From: JAAYCI01 sp964370045
Lineage (GTDB): Bacteria > Bacillota > Clostridia > Oscillospirales > Ruminococcaceae
Direction of reading: 5' to 3'
Length of the DNA stretch: 64,000 nucleotides
Assembly: GCA_964370045.1 (NCBI GenBank)
Contig: CAYJGZ010000013.1
Location: forward strand, 1-64,000
This document shows positions 34,834-43,303 of the stretch, one piece after another (position 1 is the stretch's first letter; each line of letters opens with the position of its first letter). The notes under the pieces were generated by a model. The model worked only from the letters and a program-made list of their open reading frames with translations, was not told the origin of the DNA and made no database searches. The position numbers and the translations under genes were made by a program.

Positions 34834-35935
34834 TTGCCTTCCCCTTTCTGCTACGGAAAATCAGCTTGTAGTTCAGGAAGAATTCGCATCCTAACATGAA
34901 AAACAGGATAAGCCCCGTTAGGATTTCTGCCGCAGAGGAGGGAATTTTGAAGGTGGTTTGGATGGTGTTTGAGCCTTTTTGCAGGATAGCGATGAACGCC
35001 GAGACCACCACCATAACGATGGGGTTCAGCTTTGCCAGCCACGCTACCGTGATGGCGGTAAAGCCCACGCCCCCCGTGACCGACTCGGACAGCGTGTAGT
35101 TTGCCCCCGCTACCGTGAAGAAACCTGTCAGGCCGCATATAGCACCCGATATGAACATAGTGCGCAAAACCACCTTGCGCACGTTCATGCCTGCGTAGCG
35201 TGCAGTGGGCATACTTTCGCCCACTACGGTTATTTCATACCCCTGCTTGCTGCGGCGCATGTAAAAGTAAACGATGACCACCAGCAAAAGCGCCACAATC
35301 CAGCCAATGTGCACGCCAAAAACCTGCGGCAGGCGTGCGGATACATCAAACATGGCGATTTTTGGAAAGCCGAGCTGCCTGGGGTCTCGCCACGGGCCGA
35401 ACTGCACATAGCGCACAAGCTCCAGCGCAATGTAGTTGAGCATAAGTGTGAACAGCGTCTCGTTCGTGCCCCACTTAGCCTTGAAAAATGCGGGGATAAG
35501 CCCCCACAGGCCGCCTGCCACAATGGATGCAAGCAGCATTACCGTCAGCAAAAGCGGCCCCGGGATATTTTGGTACTGAAACAGTGCAAAGTAGCTTGCG
35601 GCCATAGCGCCTGCGATTATCTGACCCTCGCCGCCTATGTTCCAAAACTGCATCTTAAAGGCGATGCCGATGCCAAGGCCTGTGACGAGAAGCGGCACGG
35701 CAATACGCACCGTTTCCTGTAAAGCAAGCGCATTGCCGAGCGAGCCGACAGCCATGTCGGCGTATACGCTTATGGGGTTGTGCCCCAGCAAAAGGATGAG
35801 AATGCCGCCGGTGAGTAGCGCCGCAACAAATGCGATGGCACGAACAGTCCATGCGTAAGACTTGGACACATGGGTGCGGCTTTGCATACGAACAAATGGC
35901 TCGTGCGCTTTTTTTGAGGCAGTTTCGTTGCTCAT
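34826..35935 (-). CDS. nupP: Nucleoside ABC importer permease, NupP-like
   Basis: 369 residues with a hydrophilic N-terminus (residues 1-25) and about nine spans. GGEGQIIAGAMAASYFA and GMNVRKVVLRTMFISGAICGLTG are typical of this permease. It begins in the stop codon of the ATPase gene (ATGA) and overlaps nupQ. Confidence 0.88.
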   Translation of the reverse strand: MSNETASKKAHEPFVRMQSRTHVSKSYAWTVRAIAFVAALLTGGILILLLGHNPISVYADMAVGSLGNALALQETVRIAVPLLVTGLGIGIAFKMQFWNIGGEGQIIAGAMAASYFALFQYQNIPGPLLLTVMLLASIVAGGLWGLIPAFFKAKWGTNETLFTLMLNYIALELVRYVQFGPWRDPRQLGFPKIAMFDVSARLPQVFGVHIGWIVALLLVVIVYFYMRRSKQGYEITVVGESMPTARYAGMNVRKVVLRTMFISGAICGLTGFFTVAGANYTLSESVTGGVGFTAITVAWLAKLNPIVMVVVSAFIAILQKGSNTIQTTFKIPSSAAEILTGLILFFMLGCEFFLNYKLIFRSRKGKAND

Positions 35936-37524
35936 GCGCTCGCCCCCTTTGCGTCGTTTGTTTGTGTGGCTGTAGCGTCAGAACCCACCTGGGTCATCAA
36001 AAGGCCAAGCTTGTTTTTTGTGGCGGTGCGTGCGTCTACAATGCCGCTTACCTGTCCTGCACATAGCACCATTATGCGGTCGCACAGCTCCAAAAGCACA
36101 TCCAAGTCCTCGCCGATAAATAGCACCGCAACGCCCTTTTTCTTCTGCTCGTTCAGCAGGTCGTACACCGTGTAGGAGGAGTTTATATCAAGGCCTCGCA
36201 CGGGGTATGCCACCACTAAAACGGAGGGCTCGCTCTCTATTTCACGCCCCAGCAGTACCTTTTGCACGTTTCCGCCCGAAAGGCGGCGCACGGGTGTGGA
36301 TGTGCCGGGCGTGACAATCTCCAGCTTTTGTATCAGCGCCTCGGCAAGTGCTTTTGGCTCTCTGCGCTCCACCAGCGGCCCTTTCGTAGCACCGTAGTTT
36401 TTGAGCATCATGTTGTCCACCATGTCAAGGCCTGCCACAAGGCCCATGCCCAGCCTGTCCTCCGGCACAAATGCAATATTTATGCCCTTTTTGCGTATCT
36501 GCACGGGGCTAAGCCCCGAAATATCCTGATTTTCACCCGCTGAAGTTACATAGCAAACAGAGCCGCCCGAAATGGGATAAAGCCCGTTGAGCGCCTCACA
36601 CAGCTCCTTTTGTCCGCTGCCTGAAATGCCCGCAACACCCAAAATCTCGCCTGCCTTCAGCGTGAATGAGACATCTTTCAGTGCGCTAAGCCCCAAAGCG
36701 TCGATGCAGTTCAGCTTGTCCACTATCAGCCGCTCGGGTGTGTGCTCACTCTCCTCACGACGGATGGAAATGCTCACGCTTCTGCCCACCATGCCGTCTG
36801 TCAGCGACTGCACGGTGGCATCCTTTGTGTACACGGTGCTCACACACTCGCCCTTGCGCAGCGTGCTCACCCTGTCGGACAGCGAAAGCACCTCGTTCAG
36901 CTTGTGCGTGATGATAATAATTGCCTTGCCGTCGTTTTTCATGTTACGCAGAATGTCAAACAGCTTGTCTGCCTCCTGCGGTGTCAAAACGGCGGTGGGC
37001 TCGTCCAGTATCAGCGTGTTTGCGCCACGATACAGTACCTTTATAATTTCCACCGTCTGCTTTTCACTGACGGACATGTTGTACACCTTTTTGTTTGGGT
37101 CTATGGCAAAGCCGTAGCGCTCGGAAATTTCCTTTATCTGCTTTGCGGCGGCCTTGCGGTTCACATTCACGCCGCCTTTGAGACCGAGGACAATGTTTTC
37201 GGTTGCGGTGAGGACATCCACAAGCTTGAAATGCTGGTGAATCATGCCTATGCCAAGCGCAAAGGCGTCCTTGGGCGAGCGCACGATAACCTGCCTTCCG
37301 TCCACGAAAATTTGCCCCTCGTCGGGGAAGTAAATGCCCGACAGCATGTTCATGAGAGTGGTTTTACCACTGCCGTTTTCGCCCAAAAGGGCAAGAATCT
37401 CCCCCGAGGACAAATCGAGGTCAACACTTTTGTTTGCGCACACACTGCCAAAATATTTGCTTATGCCTCGCATTTGCACGGCATAGGGCTGTGTGTGGGG
37501 GGTATGGTCCGGCGAATATGCCAA
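35932..37524 (-). CDS. nupO: Nucleoside ABC importer double ATPase, NupO-like
   Basis: About 530 residues with two ABC domains. The first has Walker A GENGSGKTT and Walker B LILDEPT but a degenerate signature (NMSVSEKQTVEI). The second has a degenerate Walker A (GISGSGQKEL), a good LSGGN signature and a degenerate Walker B (VLVVAYPVRGLDI), the asymmetry usual in this family. I take the TTG at 37524 as start because AGGTGA lies 5 nt upstream. A GTG at 37563 is possible but lacks a site. It follows the BMP gene after a terminator, so expression depends on read-through or a local promoter. Confidence 0.88.
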   Translation of the reverse strand: MAYSPDHTPHTQPYAVQMRGISKYFGSVCANKSVDLDLSSGEILALLGENGSGKTTLMNMLSGIYFPDEGQIFVDGRQVIVRSPKDAFALGIGMIHQHFKLVDVLTATENIVLGLKGGVNVNRKAAAKQIKEISERYGFAIDPNKKVYNMSVSEKQTVEIIKVLYRGANTLILDEPTAVLTPQEADKLFDILRNMKNDGKAIIIITHKLNEVLSLSDRVSTLRKGECVSTVYTKDATVQSLTDGMVGRSVSISIRREESEHTPERLIVDKLNCIDALGLSALKDVSFTLKAGEILGVAGISGSGQKELCEALNGLYPISGGSVCYVTSAGENQDISGLSPVQIRKKGINIAFVPEDRLGMGLVAGLDMVDNMMLKNYGATKGPLVERREPKALAEALIQKLEIVTPGTSTPVRRLSGGNVQKVLLGREIESEPSVLVVAYPVRGLDINSSYTVYDLLNEQKKKGVAVLFIGEDLDVLLELCDRIMVLCAGQVSGIVDARTATKNKLGLLMTQVGSDATATQTNDAKGASA

Positions 37525-37704
37525 TGTTCTCACCTGCTTTTCTCTGTTTGAAAATATCGCCACACAATTATATAGTGTCGACGCTATATAAGATACATGT
37601 GGACAGAGTGCCGAAAGGGCGCGGCCGATAATATATCGAATTGTTGTAATTGGAGGACGTAGTTACCTTCGCTGCTTAATCAAGCAAATATGCCTATGTT
37701 TTAA

Positions 37705-37740
37705 TAAAAAAGGGCGGTGGCCGGTAGAAGCCACCGCCCG
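37705..37740 (-). terminator. Terminator between the BMP lipoprotein and ATPase genes
   Basis: GGGCGGTGG and CCACCGCCC pair around a 10-nt loop, followed on the minus strand by TTTTTTATT. It would let the binding protein be made in excess over the membrane complex. Confidence 0.85.
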
Positions 37741-37771
37741 AAAGATACACGGGTTGTGCAAAATTATTTGA

Positions 37772-39028
37772 TTAGGACACGATGAAGATGCCAGCAACGG
37801 ATGCGTTGAAAGCAGGGGCGGAGTTGCCTTCACTCTCGATGAATACAGAATCTTCATCCGTGAAGGTGTAAATCTCGTTGCCCTCAAAGTCTGTGATAAC
37901 GGACGGGTTGCCGTCGTTATCCACCAAAGCACCGCTGAAGATAGGCATACCGTTCAGGATTTCTTCCTGTGCGGCCTCAACCGCCTCCATAGTGCCCTCT
38001 GCGGCGATGTCCTCATTTAGGGGAGAGAGGTACGCTGCGCCCGACTCAAGGCCTTGGCTCCAGTCCAGCGGGATGGGTGTGCCGTCGATAACAGCCTGTG
38101 CGGCCTCTGTCATGTAGATGCCCCAGTTGATGCGGGAGGAGATAAGTGCAGCGTTGGGGGCTGCGGGAATCATGTCGTTGTTGTAGCCCACGTGGAAAGC
38201 GCCGTTGCTCTCTGCCACGGTGGCGGGGGATACGTTATCCGAGTGCTGGGAGATAACGCCACAGCCACGGTCGATAAGCGTCTGGGCAACCTCTGCCTCG
38301 ATGATGGCATCGCCCCAGCTGTTGATGTAGATAACGTCCATGGTTACATCCTCGTACACGCTCTTTGCACCGAGGTAGAATGCGGTGAAGCCGCTGATAA
38401 CCTCAGCGTAGGGGAACGCTGCGATGTAGCCGAGCTTGGGGTTGCCGATTTCTTTTGCCTTCAAGCCTGCAACGATACCCGAGAGGTAGCGTGCCTGGTG
38501 AATTTTTGCAAAGTAGTTGTGCAGGTTGGGCAAATCAGCAAAGTGTGCCTCAAAGCCGGTAGCGTGGCAGAACTCAATGTCCGGATGCTGCCTTGCGGCC
38601 TCGGTTATTTGCGTGCCATAGGAGAAGCTTGTCGCAAATATCAGGTTACACCCTGCGCCCACCAGCTCATTGATAGCGGCGTTTGTAGCGGCAACGTCGG
38701 TGTCGTCAATGTTAAACTTGGGAATGGTCTGGGTTTCGTAGTCTATGCCCAGCTGTTCACACATATACTGCACACCGAGGTCATGGTTGTAGGTGTAGCC
38801 TTGGTCGGCCGGGTCCAGAATGTGAATTACACCGATGAGTAGGTCCTCTTTGGGAATGCCTGCGGTGGCCTCGGCCATACTTTGTGCCATGCTCGAGTCG
38901 CCACCCGAAGCCGCAGTGGATGTAGCGGTGGAAGCGGCCATTGAAGACGAGGCGGCCTCTCCGCCACAGCCCGCCAAAAGGCTGAGACTTAAAAGCAGTA
39001 CAAGTGTAAGAGCAAGTGCTTTTTTCAT
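37772..39028 (-). CDS. nupN: BMP family nucleoside-binding lipoprotein
   Basis: 418 residues. Signal peptide with lipobox LLAGC near residue 21, then a Ser/Ala-rich linker and a Bmp/PnrA domain (DLLIGVIHILDPADQGYTYN, ATSFSYGTQITEAARQHPDIEF, CGVISQHSDNVSPATVAE). It captures nucleosides outside the membrane for the Nup permease. The order BMP-ATPase-permease-permease is as in B. subtilis nupNOPQ. The leader upstream (39029-39200) is long and structured (see separate entry). AAGGAGGG precedes the ATG. Confidence 0.92.
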   Translation of the reverse strand: MKKALALTLVLLLSLSLLAGCGGEAASSSMAASTATSTAASGGDSSMAQSMAEATAGIPKEDLLIGVIHILDPADQGYTYNHDLGVQYMCEQLGIDYETQTIPKFNIDDTDVAATNAAINELVGAGCNLIFATSFSYGTQITEAARQHPDIEFCHATGFEAHFADLPNLHNYFAKIHQARYLSGIVAGLKAKEIGNPKLGYIAAFPYAEVISGFTAFYLGAKSVYEDVTMDVIYINSWGDAIIEAEVAQTLIDRGCGVISQHSDNVSPATVAESNGAFHVGYNNDMIPAAPNAALISSRINWGIYMTEAAQAVIDGTPIPLDWSQGLESGAAYLSPLNEDIAAEGTMEAVEAAQEEILNGMPIFSGALVDNDGNPSVITDFEGNEIYTFTDEDSVFIESEGNSAPAFNASVAGIFIVS

Positions 39029-39071
39029 GTTGTAACCCTCCTTAAAAACTCCCTATTTTGTGTGAGCAGGC

Positions 39072-39200
39072 AAAAACCGACAATAAAATTGTGGCTTTGC
39101 ATACTCTGAAAAATGATGCTTATGCACATTTGCACTGTGTAGCCCACGGTGTAAAACCGCAGGTGAAATGCAAAACCCCCCTATGCAGAGCATCTCCGAT
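39072..39200 (-). promoter_or_regulatory. Candidate riboswitch-like leader of the nucleoside importer operon
   Basis: Transcription should start near 39200. The 5' end folds into nested stems on the minus strand: GAUGCU/AGCAUC (39194-39189 with 39120-39115), UGCA/UGCA, UUUGCA/UGCAAA (39174-39169 with 39134-39129), and a top hairpin CCUGCGGU/ACCGUGGG that pairs fully only as minus-strand RNA because it uses G-U pairs. An intrinsic terminator follows (39098-39072; 11-bp stem, then U5). UUUUGCAU of the second stem can instead pair with AUGCAAAG of the terminator, giving an antiterminator. It does not match the purine riboswitch. The ligand is unknown. Confidence 0.6.
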
Positions 39201-39206
39201 AGACTT

Positions 39207-39235
39207 ATTATACCCTTAGCGAGGTAAGCGTGCAA
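39207..39235 (-). promoter_or_regulatory. Sigma-70 promoter of the nucleoside importer operon
   Basis: TTGCAC (39235-39230), 17-nt spacer, TATAAT (39212-39207) on the minus strand. The rest of the 39029-39483 gap shows no gene. Confidence 0.8.
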
Positions 39236-39483
39236 CAAAAAATGAAAAAAAAGAGGAATTTTTGTGCGCTAAAAGGCAAAGTATGGCAAATTTGTTACAA
39301 AATGCGGTGTGGCGAAACAAAAAACATAAGGCTACAGCATAGTGTGTGTCGGTGCCTGCACACAGCAGGCAAAACAAGAGCTGTGAAAACTTGGCACGGC
39401 AGGCAGAATGGTGTATGCAAAAAAATACGCCAAAACATCTGCCCGTGAAGAGGGACATAACATTTTGGCGATAAAAGTTGAAG

Positions 39484-41133
39484 CTAAACTGTATGATTTT
39501 TGGACAAGCTTAGGTTGCGAATGTGCCGACGCAATCTAAGAACACCACCCGGCGGTACAGACAGCATGTTGTATCCCATGCGAATAAAGGACTTTGCAAG
39601 GCGTGTGTCTGTGGCAAGCTCGCCGCAGATGGACACGGGAATGTTTGCAACTTGGGCACTGTGCGCCACCATCTCCAGCATTGCCAAAACCGCAGGATGC
39701 CGTGGGTCTGAAAAGGCATCAAGATGGGGGCTTTTGCGGTCCAACGCAAGAGAATATTGGGTTAAATCATTTGTTCCTACGCTGAAAAAGTCACACTCGG
39801 CGGCGAGGGATGGGGCAATGATAACTGCGGCGGGAGTCTCCACCATAACACCTACGGGTATGTCACGAGCTCTTATGCCGTCCTTGCGAAGTTCATTTAG
39901 GGTTTGCTCTATTATTTTGCGACAGGTGCGCACTTCCCACACAGCGGTAATCATGGGTAACAGTAATGCGATGTCGCCGTGGCTCGCTGCGCGCAAAATA
40001 GCACGTATCTGTGTGCGGAACATGTCCGGCCTGTCCAACCCAAGGCGGATTCCTCTATACCCGAGAGCAGGGTTGTCCTCGGGAGGGAGCTGCAAATAGT
40101 CGGCATTTTTATCTGCGCCTATGTCGGCGGTGCGAATAACCACCTGCTTGCCCTTCATTCCCTCTGCCACAGCACGGTAAATCTGATATTGTTCCTCTTC
40201 GGAGGGGAATGTACGACGGCCTATGTACAAAAACTCCGTGCGGAAAAGGCCGATGCCCTCCGCATCGTTCTCAATGGCGGAATACATGCCGTCCAGCCCG
40301 CCGATATTTGCAAACAGCTGTATACCCTGCCCACACTGTGTGATGGTAGGTAGGCCACGCACCATGTTCAGTTGTTGTTGCTCTTCGCTCTGTTTTACCT
40401 GTGCCCTGCGTAGATTTGCCAGCGTTTGCACATCCGGATTCAGGTAGAGAATACCCGTTGTGGCATCCAGTGCGGCGTTTGGTGAATTTCCGCTATTTAG
40501 GAAAGCATCGCCTGCGGGAAAATCAATTTGTATTGTTGTGGGAATGTTGAGTATGCGTGCGAGAATGGTGGCGTGCGCATTTGGCGAGCCTTTGCGGGTG
40601 GCAAACGCAAGGATGTTCTTTCTGTCCAGTTGCAATGCTTCGCTCGGTGTCAGCTCGTCCGCAAGAATGATAGAGGGACGTGGTATTTTAGGTATCGCAT
40701 AAGAGCCGGAAAGATTGTCCGACAGCCTGCGTGATATATCCAAAACGTCGGTGGCACGTGCCTGTAAGTAAGCGTCGGGAAGCTCCCTAAACATGTTTGC
40801 GTAATGGTTGCCCACCCACTGAATAGCACGCAAAGCACTAAAGCCTCGCTCGGAAATAGCCTCCCGAATAGAAGCGACAAACTCCACATCCTGCAAAATA
40901 TGGCGTTGTACGTGTATTATGGAGGCTTCATCCTCGCCAAGCTCCGTAAGGGTATTTTTGTACAGAGCCTCCAGCTGTCGGTCTGTTTTTTCTTTGGCCT
41001 TTTCGTATGAGTCAAGCTCCCACTCTATGTTGAAAAGGGTAGGGGAGGGCGACTGCAAGCGAGGCCTGTTCAACAGGAAAATAGGCCCTATGGCAATGCC
41101 AGGACAAACACCTTTACCTCTGTAGACCTCCAT
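39484..41133 (-). CDS. ptsI: Phosphoenolpyruvate-protein phosphotransferase (enzyme I)
   Basis: 549 residues. The phosphorylated histidine is His187 in GSPNAHATILARIL, a slightly unusual context (most have G-R-T-S-H). The PEP-binding half has VVIRTADIGADKNADYL, FFSVGTNDLTQYSLA and the cysteine in SICGELATD. It transfers phosphate from PEP to HPr. No ptsH or sugar permease is near, so it is an isolated gene. GGAGGGG precedes the ATG. Tandem palindrome-like sites lie upstream at 41202-41249. Confidence 0.93.
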   Translation of the reverse strand: MEVYRGKGVCPGIAIGPIFLLNRPRLQSPSPTLFNIEWELDSYEKAKEKTDRQLEALYKNTLTELGEDEASIIHVQRHILQDVEFVASIREAISERGFSALRAIQWVGNHYANMFRELPDAYLQARATDVLDISRRLSDNLSGSYAIPKIPRPSIILADELTPSEALQLDRKNILAFATRKGSPNAHATILARILNIPTTIQIDFPAGDAFLNSGNSPNAALDATTGILYLNPDVQTLANLRRAQVKQSEEQQQLNMVRGLPTITQCGQGIQLFANIGGLDGMYSAIENDAEGIGLFRTEFLYIGRRTFPSEEEQYQIYRAVAEGMKGKQVVIRTADIGADKNADYLQLPPEDNPALGYRGIRLGLDRPDMFRTQIRAILRAASHGDIALLLPMITAVWEVRTCRKIIEQTLNELRKDGIRARDIPVGVMVETPAAVIIAPSLAAECDFFSVGTNDLTQYSLALDRKSPHLDAFSDPRHPAVLAMLEMVAHSAQVANIPVSICGELATDTRLAKSFIRMGYNMLSVPPGGVLRLRRHIRNLSLSKNHTV

Positions 41134-41201
41134 GCTATCCCCTCCTCAGCTGTTCAATTAAGGGGTTGCCCTGTGTTTAACGTATCAACAGCGGTTTTTA
41201 A

Positions 41202-41249
41202 GCCACTGAACATTCAGTGAGCGATTGTGCACCCACTAAATATTCAAAA
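41202..41249 (-). promoter_or_regulatory. Tandem operator-like palindromes upstream of ptsI
   Basis: CACTGAA and TTCAGTG form a perfect 7-bp inverted repeat (41203-41218). About 30 nt away CCACTAAATATTCAAAAT repeats the same left half and spacing. The arrangement suggests a dimeric regulator such as a TetR-type protein. No regulator is adjacent. Confidence 0.4.
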
Positions 41250-41527
41250 TGGAACCCACCTCATTAGAGGCGAGGACATTTCGCTTACGTTAAAAACAAG
41301 AAACAGATACCCCGGTAAAAAGCGATACAGCACATTTTTTTGAAGCTTAGCATAAATGACGATGCGCAAAAAATCCGCATTTAGTTTGCACATGGTCATT
41401 ATAACCTTAATAGATGATGTTGTCAATGGAACTATTGATGTTTCACAGTTTTTTTTGTTAAATTTTCACAAAAAATAACGAGTGATGTGTGTCGCATAAA
41501 AGCTGATAGAGAGAAAAGTTTTGAAAA

Positions 41528-41580
41528 AGAAAAGACCTTCAAAAAAGTGAAGGAATTCACTTTCCCGAAAGTCTTTTTTG
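41528..41580. terminator. Terminator after the corrinoid protein gene
   Basis: AAAGAC and GTCTTT outer arms enclose an inner AAAGTGAA/TTCACTTT hairpin. T-runs lie on both sides. Confidence 0.7.
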
Positions 41581-41604
41581 TTTTGAAGTGAGCGAATGAA
41601 CGCT

Positions 41605-42252
41605 TTAGTTTGCGCCTTGTGTCCACTCGCTACATACACGCACCGTTTCGGCGGCGTTTTTGCTCCACGCATTCGCACCTACCTGCTTGCACACAGCATC
41701 ACTGGCAACAACACCGCCTATGGTGATGTGCACATTATCACGCAGGCCTGCGGATTTTAGCTCCTCCACCGTCTGGCGCATGGACTCTATGGCCACCGTG
41801 AGCACCCCGGACAAGCCCAAAATTTCGGGGCTATGCTCCCGTACTGCCTGCACAAAGCTTGCAGGTGGCGTATCTATGCCAAGGTCTATCACCGTAAAGC
41901 CTGCGGCCTCCGCCATGCTCTTAAAGATATTTTTGCCTATATCGTGTATGTCACCCTCCACAGTGCCCAGCACAATAGTGCCCCTGCTCTGCACCGTGCC
42001 GCTGGACAAAAGGGGCTTTAGCTTGTCAATACTGGCGGTGAGCAGCTCGCCCGCAAATATCAAGTCGCCCACGAAATATTCCCCTTTTTCGTAGCTGTCG
42101 CCCACAATTTCCATGCCCTTTTGACATGCTACCACAACTTTTTGGGTAGCGGCACTGTCGGGGCTTTGGGCTATAAACTCCTCCAAAAGCTCCATTACGA
42201 TGTCCTCGTCAAGCTCGCCCATAGATTGTGTCAGTTTTTCTAAGTCTATCAC
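41605..42252 (-). CDS. Corrinoid (B12-binding) methyl-carrier protein
   Basis: 215 residues with the MtaC/MtbC layout: helical cap domain (residues 1-85) and a Rossmann B12 domain with the lower-ligand motif DIHDIG (His103), followed by IDLGIDTPPASFV and LSGVLTVAIESM. It carries a methyl group between a substrate methyltransferase and tetrahydrofolate or another acceptor. No cognate methyltransferase or reactivase gene is in the window. Its place after the Flox/MetFV series links it to methyl-THF metabolism. Confidence 0.92.
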   Translation of the reverse strand: MIDLEKLTQSMGELDEDIVMELLEEFIAQSPDSAATQKVVVACQKGMEIVGDSYEKGEYFVGDLIFAGELLTASIDKLKPLLSSGTVQSRGTIVLGTVEGDIHDIGKNIFKSMAEAAGFTVIDLGIDTPPASFVQAVREHSPEILGLSGVLTVAIESMRQTVEELKSAGLRDNVHITIGGVVASDAVCKQVGANAWSKNAAETVRVCSEWTQGAN

Positions 42253-42448
42253 TTACAACACGCTCCTTTACTGTGATGTGTCTACCGCTTAAAACGGCTG
42301 TGTGGTACATAATGCGTGACACGCTAAAAATATGTCACAGAAATTTAGGTGCTGCATATCATCCGATGTGGACAAGGTGGAGGACAGTTTTTACAGCCAA
42401 GGGTGTGTTGACACTATTCAAACAGCGCCAACACACCATAACTATATT

Positions 42449-43303
42449 TTAATACTCATCAGGCATTTGCGCAAGCTCTGCCATGCTGAACACAGGCCCG
42501 TCTATGCAGACGTATTGGTTGCCGATGTTGCACTTGCCACACTTGCCCACGCCGCAGGTCATGCGCATTTCCAGCGTGGTGTACAGGCGCTCGCGTGGCA
42601 AGCCCATCTCCTCCAGCGTGCCCTGCACAGCCTTTATCATGATGGGAGGGCCGCACAAAATGGCGTACAGCTTGGAAAAGTCAAGCGGAATGTCTCGCAC
42701 GAGGTTGTGCGGAAAGCCCACAAGGCCGTCCCAGCCCTCTTCGTCTCTGTCGATGGTGAGCGAGACGGAGGTGTCCTTCACATTACGCCAGTCGGAATAG
42801 TCGTACTGGAATATGTGGTCCTTGCTGGTACGTGCGGCGAGGAGCATGTCTATTTTGCCGTACTCTGCGCGGTGCTCCTCGTGCAGTGTGTAGGTGATGA
42901 AGGGACGCAGCGGCGCAAGGCCTAAACCACCTGCAATAAATAATAGGTCATTTCCCTTCATTAAGTCAAGAGGGAAAGTGTTGCCAAACGGCCCACGTAT
43001 CCACACAAAATCCCCCTCTTTAAGTGAGTGGATTCTGTCTGTCACCATGCCGGTGCGCTTGATGGTTATCTCGAAATAATCCTTTTCAAGGCAGGAGGAG
43101 GCAAAGCCAAACGGACACTCGCCCACGCCCGGCACGCTAAACTCCACGAACTGACCGGGGAGAAACTCCATCGAGTGGCCATCCTCAAACGCCAAGCGGT
43201 AGGTCTTTACGTCCAGCTCGGGCGAGGTGGTCTCCTGAATGATTTTCAAAATTTTCGCCTTCATGGGAAGGTATGGATTTTCAGATTTGCACGCACAACT
43301 CAT
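42449..43303 (-). CDS. FAD/NAD(P)- and [2Fe-2S]-binding reductase, FloxA/hydrogenase-gamma like
   Basis: 284 residues: ferredoxin-reductase-like FAD domain (LPGQFVEFSVPGVG), NAD(P) domain (LLFIAGGLGLAPLRPFI, LCGPPIMIKAV), and a C-terminal iron-sulfur motif (CGVGKCGKCNIGNQYVC). Passes electrons between NAD(P)H and the Fe-S subunits encoded upstream. It overlaps the FloxB-like gene by 4 nt. The resemblance is to sulfhydrogenase gamma subunits and to FloxA of the Flox-Hdr system; assignment to Flox rests on the neighbours. Confidence 0.85.
   Translation of the reverse strand: MSCACKSENPYLPMKAKILKIIQETTSPELDVKTYRLAFEDGHSMEFLPGQFVEFSVPGVGECPFGFASSCLEKDYFEITIKRTGMVTDRIHSLKEGDFVWIRGPFGNTFPLDLMKGNDLLFIAGGLGLAPLRPFITYTLHEEHRAEYGKIDMLLAARTSKDHIFQYDYSDWRNVKDTSVSLTIDRDEEGWDGLVGFPHNLVRDIPLDFSKLYAILCGPPIMIKAVQGTLEEMGLPRERLYTTLEMRMTCGVGKCGKCNIGNQYVCIDGPVFSMAELAQMPDEY

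Noticed and set aside
39029..39200. Purine riboswitch before the nucleoside importer
   Set aside because: The three-way junction and conserved junction and loop bases of the purine aptamer are missing. The stems are nested, not a three-way junction.
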